Position numbers and translations under genes: made by a program. A stretch of DNA of 39,382 nt from Verrucomicrobiota bacterium (GTDB lineage Bacteria > Verrucomicrobiota > Verrucomicrobiia > Limisphaerales > SIBE01), in NCBI GenBank assembly GCA_016871515.1, contig VHDE01000046.1:1-39382 (forward strand), given 5' to 3'. This document shows, in pieces, positions 26,008 to 31,437 of this stretch. The stretch's first letter is position 1. Every line of letters starts with the position of its first letter. The notes below the pieces were generated by a model, which ran no database searches, was not told the origin of the DNA, and worked only from the letters and a program-made list of their open reading frames with translations.

Positions 26008-27186
26008 TTACTGCGTGCCCATCCCGACACTTTGGACTGTCTGGAACAACTTGCCCTCCGTGCGGATGCTCGGGGCGATGATGATTTCAGTTTCTTGAAA
26101 TTGGCGGATCGTTGCCGCGCCGACGTTGCCCATGCAAGTGGTAATCGCGCCAACAAGATTCTGAGAGCCATCATCAACGGTCGCCGGTCCGTAGAGAATC
26201 TGCTTCAGGGAACCGCTCAGACCGACCTTGATTCGAGTGCCTCGAGGCAGGTTGGCGTGCGGCGTGGCCATGCCCCAATGATTCCCCTGCCCCGGGGCTT
26301 CATTGGCGCGCGCAAAAGCGCTTCCGACCATGACAGCGTCAGCGCCGCAAGCCAGCGCCTTGCAAACGTCGCCCCCCTTGCTCATACCTCCGTCGGTGAT
26401 GATTGGAATGTACTGCCCCGTTTTCTTGTAATGAGCATCGCGTGCGGCGGCGCAATCGACCGTGGCGGTAACCTGGGGAACGCCCAGCCCAAGCACACCC
26501 CGGCTTGTGCAAGCCGCGCCGGGCCCGACGCCAATCAGCACACCTGCGACTCCTGAACCCATCAATTCCAAGGTAACACTATAAGTCACAGTGTTCCCGA
26601 TGATCACAGGGATCTTCAAACGCTTCGTGAAGCCCGCGAGATCAAGCGACTTATACTCGGTGGAAATGTGGCGAACGGTCGAGACCGTTGATTGAACCAC
26701 GAAAATGTCGGCGCCCGCTTCCTGCGCAATGGCGGCAAACCGCTCCGCCTTTTGCGGAATGGAACTGACGGCGGCGAGGACTCCAGCCTCTTTCAGTTCC
26801 TGAACCCGCCGGCTGATCAACTCTTCCTTGATCGGCTCCTGATAGATTTTTTGAATGAGTGCCGTGACTTCTTCTTTGCCCGCTTTGACGATCTTTTTGA
26901 GCATCTCGGCCGGATTTTCGTAGCGGGTCTGCACGCCTTCCAGATTGATCACGCCCAAGCCTCCCTGCCGCCCCATCTCGATGCAAAAATGCACGTCGGT
27001 GACACCGTCCATGGCGCTGGCAATGATCGGAATCTTGAGGACGATAGGGTTCTCGCCTTTGCGAGGGATGCGAAAGCTCGTATCGACTTCGTTGGGGTTG
27101 ATAGTGACTTCGCCAGGCACCAGCGCGATTTCGTCGAATCCGTAGGTGACGCGGGCTTTTCGATTGCGGCCAATCCACATTCCCAT
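26008..27186 (-). CDS. guaB3: GuaB3-family IMP dehydrogenase-related protein
   Basis: A 392-residue TIM-barrel protein of the IMPDH/GMP reductase family. It has the GuaB3 catalytic loop GVGPGAACTSRGVLGLGVPQ with the active-site Cys at about 226, PIIASAMDGVTD near the start, ITDGGMSKGGDV and ACGADAVMVGSAFA for phosphate binding. The two CBS domains that sit inside classical GuaB are absent, as expected in GuaB3. Classical IMPDH makes XMP for GTP synthesis; cyanobacterial GuaB3 has been reported to have that activity, but most others are untested. The flap region differs from GuaB. Stands alone on the minus strand, with hpt (purine salvage) nearby on the other strand. Confidence 0.9.
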   Translation of the reverse strand: MGMWIGRNRKARVTYGFDEIALVPGEVTINPNEVDTSFRIPRKGENPIVLKIPIIASAMDGVTDVHFCIEMGRQGGLGVINLEGVQTRYENPAEMLKKIVKAGKEEVTALIQKIYQEPIKEELISRRVQELKEAGVLAAVSSIPQKAERFAAIAQEAGADIFVVQSTVSTVRHISTEYKSLDLAGFTKRLKIPVIIGNTVTYSVTLELMGSGVAGVLIGVGPGAACTSRGVLGLGVPQVTATVDCAAARDAHYKKTGQYIPIITDGGMSKGGDVCKALACGADAVMVGSAFARANEAPGQGNHWGMATPHANLPRGTRIKVGLSGSLKQILYGPATVDDGSQNLVGAITTCMGNVGAATIRQFQETEIIIAPSIRTEGKLFQTVQSVGMGTQ

Positions 27187-27290
27187 AAATCAATTTCAGT
27201 TCAGGTTTGGTGTTTAACTCGATGATCTGACTCCGTACTTGCGGCCTAGAAAGGTGGCATGAATACGGGCGGCGCAACTTCGTTCGGTTT

Positions 27291-27515
27291 CTAGAAATTA
27301 ATACTGTCATTGACAGTCCCACACTGGGGACAACGCGAGCGATCCACATCAGGGTCGTCGGTATAAACAAACGCGCATTTTTCACAACGAAAAATATGAT
27401 CTGCGCTCGGCGTCGGCTCAAATCGTTTGCGACGGAGTTCGTAATATATGGCTACGGCTGAAAGCCCAGCAAGCAAACAAAGCACGTAACCGCTCGCGAG
27501 CGCGTCGATTGTCAT
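27291..27515 (-). CDS. Small membrane protein with C-terminal zinc ribbon
   Basis: 74 residues: one membrane helix (about residues 6-26, GYVLCLLAGLSAVAIYYELR), a basic RRKRF stop-transfer, then CEKCAFVYTDDPDVDRSRCP with a second CxxC at CPQC, forming a four-Cys zinc ribbon facing the cytoplasm. GGGAG lies ten bases before the ATG. It follows the TonB-like gene by 19 bases, so it belongs to the ExbB-ExbD operon. Small zinc ribbon proteins next to ExbBD/TolQR genes are seen in this phylum by my recollection; role unknown. Confidence 0.8.
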   Translation of the reverse strand: MTIDALASGYVLCLLAGLSAVAIYYELRRKRFEPTPSADHIFRCEKCAFVYTDDPDVDRSRCPQCGTVNDSINF

Positions 27516-27534
27516 GATGGCAGGCTCCCGATAT

Positions 27535-28329
27535 TCACCTTTTCGCGGACCGATTATTGGTGCGTGGTTCGTTGGTCCCGAGCCATTCGAAGACGAGCGT
27601 GCCAGTGGTTATTCGGCCAGGATGACTTAATAACGAGCCGGATGGGTCATTCAACCGGGTAAAGCGAGCTGCCAGCGCAAATTGCCCAGCCTGTTCATCG
27701 GCTGCGGCCGAGCCGCTGCTGACAAGTCGAGTGGCGGAAAACGTTCGCCCATCATCGAGCACAATAACCTGAATGACGCAATTGGTTAATATCCCGGGTT
27801 GCGCGGCGGGGAGAGCATTGCTGGAAAGCAGGCGCCGTTGGGCCAAATCACCTTCGATGCGCAAGGTTGGTTGAAGAACGCTCCCCGTATCAGGAATTTC
27901 GATCTGCGACAGCAACGGCCGCGGCTTTTCTGAATGAGGAACTGGCCAATCGGTGGTTTGTCCAACGAACTGCGCGAATTCGTCGGCCAGTTCGCCGGTA
28001 TCAGGCGCCAGCCATTGCGGTGCTGCGGTGCGATTCGTCAAAGAATAAGGAAACGGCTCCACTCTCAGCCATGCACTTCCAGAAAAACCCCTGGGATTTG
28101 CCAGCACGAACAGCGTCGGATCTCGGATGGCGAACAGCTCGGCGGTCTCCGTGTCGATAGATCGGCGGTCAACCAAACGAATCGACGTCTTAAAAGGTGC
28201 GGGCGTTCGCACCCCGCCTTTCTCCGAGAGATAGACTATCAGGACCAACTGCAAAGCGAACACCAGCAAAACCAGCCAGCACCAGCGACGGTTAGACCAA
28301 GAACTTGATTCGACGGCAATCGCGTTCAC
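27535..28329 (-). CDS. TonB-like single-span periplasmic protein
   Basis: 264 residues. An N-terminal membrane helix (about residues 16-34, WCWLVLLVFALQLVLIVYLS) anchors a periplasmic body without strong similarity to named families. The C-terminal part has TonB/TolA features: NCVIQVIVLDDGRTFSATRLVSSGS, with D-G followed by a strand and SGS, then AADEQAGQFALAARF. The Pro-Glu/Pro-Lys spacer of classical TonB is missing. Position third after exbB and exbD makes it the likely energy-transfer partner. No TonB-dependent receptor is in the window. The family call is moderate; the membrane anchor and operon position are clear. Confidence 0.65.
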   Translation of the reverse strand: MNAIAVESSSWSNRRWCWLVLLVFALQLVLIVYLSEKGGVRTPAPFKTSIRLVDRRSIDTETAELFAIRDPTLFVLANPRGFSGSAWLRVEPFPYSLTNRTAAPQWLAPDTGELADEFAQFVGQTTDWPVPHSEKPRPLLSQIEIPDTGSVLQPTLRIEGDLAQRRLLSSNALPAAQPGILTNCVIQVIVLDDGRTFSATRLVSSGSAAADEQAGQFALAARFTRLNDPSGSLLSHPGRITTGTLVFEWLGTNEPRTNNRSAKR

Positions 28330-28341
28330 TTAGCTTTTCTC

Positions 28342-28782
28342 TTACGGCGTAATTCCTTCAGCTCGCACGGGTGATAACGGGGGCCGCGAAACAATCTGCA
28401 CATTTTCAAAGCCAATCTCTCCGGCCATGCTCCAGAGTCGAAAAGCCGTCTCAAGTTTTCCAGTTCGGTCCCCATGCACTTCGAGGGTTAACGGTTCCTT
28501 GGTCCGCTCACGCAAAGCCTTCAGTTCGTCGTACAACTTCGTTTCTGGAATCGCCTTGCCTTGATAATAAAACGTGCCGCTCATATCGACCGCGACGACC
28601 GTCGAGAGATTGGTCGTTCCCGGCACACGATACGGCACTTGGGGCAGATCAATGCGAACCCCTGGCGTGAAAACAAGTTTCGTATGGAGCATCAGGAAGA
28701 TCAGCAACAAGAAAGTAACTCCGGCAAACGGAGCGGCATCGAGCTGCCCTCGGAAAATCTTCACGTTCCGCGGAAGTTTCAT
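28342..28782 (-). CDS. ExbD/TolR-family biopolymer transport protein
   Basis: 146 residues with one membrane helix (about 16-34) and a periplasmic domain. The helix start LDAAPFAGVTFLLLIFLML matches the ExbD/TolR pattern, where an Asp in the membrane carries protons; here the residue pair LDAAPF lies just at the membrane border, and the usual D-x-x-F-x-LL order is altered (the position expected for the proton-carrying Asp inside the helix reads Gly/Val). The periplasmic part has VRIDLPQ and VAVDMSGTFYYQGK, the ExbD fold. Overlaps exbB by ATGA. Works with ExbB in proton-driven energy transfer to the outer membrane. Confidence 0.85.
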   Translation of the reverse strand: MKLPRNVKIFRGQLDAAPFAGVTFLLLIFLMLHTKLVFTPGVRIDLPQVPYRVPGTTNLSTVVAVDMSGTFYYQGKAIPETKLYDELKALRERTKEPLTLEVHGDRTGKLETAFRLWSMAGEIGFENVQIVSRPPLSPVRAEGITP

Positions 28783-29405
28783 TGGCTTTTGGGAATCGGC
28801 AAATTGCTGACGATGTTCAGTATTTCCGTCGAGGCTTTCTCCATGTCGAGCACAATGCTGTTCACCCGGCTGACTAAATAGTTATAGCCAGCATAACAGG
28901 GAATGGCGACGGCCAGCCCGAAAGCCGTGCAAATAAGCGCCTCCCAAACTCCCGACGCCAAATCGCCGCTATGAGCGTGCAAGCCCTTGGCGTGAACGAC
29001 CGAGAAAATGCGCATGAAACCCAGCACCGTGCCAAGCAGGCCCATTAACGGTGAAATCTGCGCGATCGTGGCGAGCAAGTTCAACTTCTCCTCCAAGCGC
29101 GGCACCTCCAGTAATCCTGCTTCTTCGAGCGCTTCACGAACTCCGTCGCGGCCTCGCTCGTAATTTAGAATCGCCGTTTTCACGAGACGGGGAACCGGGC
29201 CTGGGGTGGCTTCGCAAATGGACAAAGCCTCGACCAAGTTTTCCCGCTTGAGAACATTCCGCACGCCGTTCAAGAACTCCGGCGAATTGATTTGCGCACG
29301 GTGATAATGAAGCAGACGCTCGATGAACACGACCAGGGCGACGGCGCTCAGCAGCAGCAACAGCCACATGACTGGGCCGCCATCGGAAAGCAGCTTGGGC
29401 AACAT
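28779..29405 (-). CDS. ExbB/TolQ/MotA-family proton channel protein
   Basis: About 208 residues with three membrane helices: near the N-terminus (GGPVMWLLLLLSAVALVVFIERLL), and two in the C-terminal half (LLATIAQISPLMGLLGTVLGFM and ALICTAFGLAVAIPCYAGYN). The last two are the MotA_ExbB hallmark, with conserved Pro and the T/G residues of the channel. First gene of a four-gene operon (exbB, exbD, TonB-like, zinc ribbon). A TTG at 29426 would start inside a tandem repeat, so ATG 29405 is preferred. No Shine-Dalgarno site precedes it; TATAAAA lies 5-12 bases upstream of the ATG. Expression may depend on the heptamer repeat directly upstream. Confidence 0.88.
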   Translation of the reverse strand: MLPKLLSDGGPVMWLLLLLSAVALVVFIERLLHYHRAQINSPEFLNGVRNVLKRENLVEALSICEATPGPVPRLVKTAILNYERGRDGVREALEEAGLLEVPRLEEKLNLLATIAQISPLMGLLGTVLGFMRIFSVVHAKGLHAHSGDLASGVWEALICTAFGLAVAIPCYAGYNYLVSRVNSIVLDMEKASTEILNIVSNLPIPKSQ

Positions 29406-29420
29406 GAAGCGTTTTATAGT

Positions 29421-29466
29421 GTTCAAAGTTCAAAGTTCAAAGTTCAAAGTTCAAAGTTCAAAGTTC
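29421..29466. repeat. Heptamer tandem repeat (GTTCAAA, 6.6 copies) before exbB
   Basis: Six exact copies of GTTCAAA (29421-29462) plus GTTC. Read on the minus strand this is TTTGAAC, ending 16 bases before the exbB ATG. A unit of seven is not a multiple of three, so a change of copy number would shift the frame of the TTG at 29426 if used, or change promoter spacing. Confidence 0.9.
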
Positions 29467-29481
29467 CGCACGCATTGGGAC

Positions 29482-29582
29482 CATGAAACCTCGCAGGACA
29501 GCGCGTCCCGCCTGTCCGGCTTTTGATATGTGCGTGCACATGCTGGACAGGCGAGACGCCTGTCCTACGACGCATGTTCATG
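29482..29582. repeat. Inverted repeat element framed by CATGAA / TTCATG
   Basis: Arms 29492-29520 and 29542-29569 are reverse complements apart from one indel and a few changes; the core of the right arm is ACAGGCGAGACGCCTGT, itself a hairpin. CATGAAACC (29482-29490) lies on the left and ATGTTCATG (29574-29582) on the right. The core resembles the hairpin at 23071. No gene. Confidence 0.75.
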
Positions 29583-29741
29583 GAGAAACGCGAAGGAAAG
29601 AAGCCGACAGTTGCTGAGGGATTGGTTAATTCAAAGGGCAGCGGTCCACGCTCCGCAAGCTTTGTGCTTGCATCCCCGCGAGGCCCTCGAAAAAGTTTGG
29701 CGCATGGAAAGCCTCCAGGCAAATGTTGCGCGCATTGGGAG

Positions 29742-29946
29742 CATGAACCTGGTGCATAAAGCCCCTCTCCCTAACCCTCTCCCCATCGGATGGGGCGAGG
29801 GAAAGTTTTTGCGTAATCGAATGGATTCAAACTTATCTAAGGCAGAGGCGCCCGCCTCTTTTCCCTCGCCCCATCCGATGGGAAGAGGGTTAGGGAGAGG
29901 GGCTGCTTTTTGCCTTCGCCAGCCACAGTTGACAAGGACGTTCATG
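29742..29946. repeat. 44-bp inverted repeat framed by CATGAACC / GTTCATG
   Basis: Arms 29761-29804 and 29860-29903 match at 43 of 44 positions around a 55-base loop. The outer word is CCCCTCTCCCTAACCCTC and the inner one GATGGGGCGAGGG. CATGAACCTGG lies at 29742-29752 and GTTCATG at 29940-29946. Apparent reading frames across this region on both strands are mirror images caused by the repeat. It fills most of the 570-base gap between exbB and hpt, together with the element at 29482. Confidence 0.85.
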
Positions 29947-29978
29947 GGGAGCGGAACCAATCGCCAAGAATCTTTCTT

Positions 29979-30566
29979 ATGACGTCGCGAAAGGTTTCCG
30001 TCCCTCGAAGGTGGCGGCAAGAAGTTAGTCGCGTCCTGATTAGCAAAGCGCAATTGGAGCGGCGAGTGAACGCCTTGGCTCGAGAGATTGAACGCGATTA
30101 TTCCGGACGCGAGCTAGTCATTGTTTCACTTCTCAATGGCACAGTCATGTTTCTAGCGGATTTGATTCGCCGCCTGACGCTTCCGTTGCGGTTGGATTTT
30201 GTCGGCGTCTCCAGCTATCGCGGCGGAGCAGAGTCGCGCGAGCTGATTTTCACCAAGGAACTGCGCCTGGATGTTCGCGCGCGTGACGTTCTGTTAGTAG
30301 ATGATATTCTGGACACTGGAAAGACTTTGAACACCGTGCTAGGCCGAATTCGCCTGCTCCGTCCGCGTGAAATCAAGATATGTGTGTTGTTAGACAAGCC
30401 TTCTCGACGCATTGAAAAGGTCCGCCCGGATTACGTGGGTTTCGAGATTCCGGACCTGTTTGTTGTTGGCTACGGGCTTGATTTTGCCGAACGATACCGC
30501 AACTTACCATTCGTGGCTCTGTTGCACCGGGAAATTTATGCCCGCGATGGAACGTCGGGCAGTTAA
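29979..30566 (+). CDS. hpt: Hypoxanthine phosphoribosyltransferase
   Basis: Cytoplasmic purine salvage enzyme: hypoxanthine or guanine plus PRPP gives IMP or GMP. 195 residues. LVIVSLLNGTVMFLADLIRR is the PPi loop region, VSSYRGGAESRE the flexible loop, VLLVDDILDTGKTL (about residues 103-116) the PRPP motif, and GYGLDFAERYRNLPFVALL the base-binding C-terminus. The ATG at 29979 fits the family's N-terminus; a longer frame to 29910 runs into the palindromic element and is rejected. No clear Shine-Dalgarno site. Followed by moaD 24 bases later. Confidence 0.93.
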   Translation: MTSRKVSVPRRWRQEVSRVLISKAQLERRVNALAREIERDYSGRELVIVSLLNGTVMFLADLIRRLTLPLRLDFVGVSSYRGGAESRELIFTKELRLDVRARDVLLVDDILDTGKTLNTVLGRIRLLRPREIKICVLLDKPSRRIEKVRPDYVGFEIPDLFVVGYGLDFAERYRNLPFVALLHREIYARDGTSGS

Positions 30567-30589
30567 GTTAGCGTCACAACAAAGATTAG

Positions 30590-30835
30590 ATGCGAATCAA
30601 CGTCAGTTTTCATTCATATTTTAAGGAGCTGACCGGATGCAGCCAAACCATCGAAGAGTTGCTGTCCGGCAGCACAATCGGCGATTTGCTGACGCGTCTC
30701 CATGAGCGATTTCCGAAACTTGCGGCTATGAAAAGGTCCACACTCATTGCGGTAGGTGTTGAATATCAGAATGGCAGTTATGTCTTGAAGGATGGAGATG
30801 AAGTTTCATTGTTTCCGCCGGTCCAAGGTGGTTAG
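30590..30835 (+). CDS. moaD: Molybdopterin synthase small subunit, MoaD/ThiS family
   Basis: 81 residues of ubiquitin-like fold. INVSFHSYFKELTG at the start, a helix around IGDLLTRLHERFP, and KDGDEVSLFPPVQGG at the end with the C-terminal Gly-Gly that carries the thiocarboxylate. Together with MoaE it inserts the dithiolene sulfurs into precursor Z to make molybdopterin. moaE follows after a palindromic element, which supports MoaD over ThiS. No other moa gene is in the window. Confidence 0.92.
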   Translation: MRINVSFHSYFKELTGCSQTIEELLSGSTIGDLLTRLHERFPKLAAMKRSTLIAVGVEYQNGSYVLKDGDEVSLFPPVQGG

Positions 30836-30868
30836 AACGCATGGACACGATCAAAGTTGACCTCCCCG

Positions 30869-30965
30869 ATGAACCGCACGGAGCGCGGACAGCCTTGTCC
30901 GCGCATTTTGATCAGTTTGCGCAAACCGCGCGGACAAGGCTGTCCGCGCTCCGTACGGTTCATGC
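30869..30965. repeat. Palindromic element with ATGAACCG / CGGTTCAT ends between moaD and moaE
   Basis: Arms 30869-30904 and 30928-30963 match at 35 of 36 positions around a 23-base loop. The order is ATGAACCG, ACGGAGCGCGG, core with GCGGACA/TGTCCGC hairpin in each arm. GGAGCGCGG (30880-30888) is the block shared with the elements at 9863 and 18863; the core differs. The right end GGTTCATGC contains an ATG in the moaE frame. Confidence 0.88.
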
Positions 30966-30982
30966 AGCGAAGTAAGCAGTTC

Positions 30983-31375
30983 ATGAAACGGCACTTGGTT
31001 ATTTCCACCGATCCAATTGACGAAGCCGCGCTGGTGCGAGATCGTTCGATCTCTGCTGATCTGGGAGCGGTGGTCTATTTTGCGGGGGTGGTGCGAGGAG
31101 CCGAGGAAAGCCGCGCCATCAGCGCGATCGATTATGAAGTGTTCCAACGGATGGCGGAGCACCAATTTCATCTTTTGTTTGATCAGATCGAAAAACGCTG
31201 GCCGGTGGCCTCGGTCCGCTTGGTGCATCGGATCGGCAACGTTAAGGTTAGCGAACCCTCCCTTTGGGTGGAAGTCACCGCGCCTCATCGGGGAGAAGCC
31301 TTTGCCGCTTGCCAGTTCCTCATTGACGAAATGAAGCGTTTTGTGCCGATCTGGAAGAAGCCTCAATTAGTTTAG
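30983..31375 (+). CDS. moaE: Molybdopterin synthase catalytic subunit
   Basis: 130 residues of the MoaE family, the large subunit that binds precursor Z and accepts sulfur from MoaD. Motifs: GAVVYFAGVVRG, then a YEVFQRMAEHQF segment, VRLVHRIGNVKVSEPSLWVEVTAPHR, and FLIDEMKRFVPIWKK with the lysines of the active site. The ATG at 30983 gives the family's usual N-terminus. An ATG at 30962, formed by the right end of the palindrome, would add seven residues (MQRSKQF); a longer frame back to 30857 is the palindrome translated. The Shine-Dalgarno site is poor in either case. Confidence 0.93.
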   Translation: MKRHLVISTDPIDEAALVRDRSISADLGAVVYFAGVVRGAEESRAISAIDYEVFQRMAEHQFHLLFDQIEKRWPVASVRLVHRIGNVKVSEPSLWVEVTAPHRGEAFAACQFLIDEMKRFVPIWKKPQLV

Positions 31376-31384
31376 CATCGTTCC

Positions 31385-31423
31385 GCAACTTTCTCTTGTT
31401 TCACTTGTATAAGAGAAGGTTGC
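31385..31423 (+). terminator. Strong hairpin between moaE and gspE
   Basis: GCAACTTTCTCTT (31385-31397) pairs with AAGAGAAGGTTGC (31411-31423): 12 Watson-Crick pairs and one G-U, with a 13-base loop. It follows the moaE stop by nine bases and ends 14 bases before the gspE ATG. No U-run follows, so a simple intrinsic terminator is not certain; the AGAAGG in the right arm could also be a masked Shine-Dalgarno word for gspE, though 18 bases from the ATG is long. Confidence 0.55.
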
Positions 31424-31437
31424 AGTGATTTGTTCAC

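Noticed and set aside
29421..29466. CRISPR-like array
   Set aside because: The seven-base units are directly adjacent with no spacers; this is a simple tandem repeat.
29523..30053. Frames on both strands across 29523-30053
   Set aside because: They are translations of the 44-bp inverted repeat and nearby palindromes and mirror each other; none has a start site or domain.
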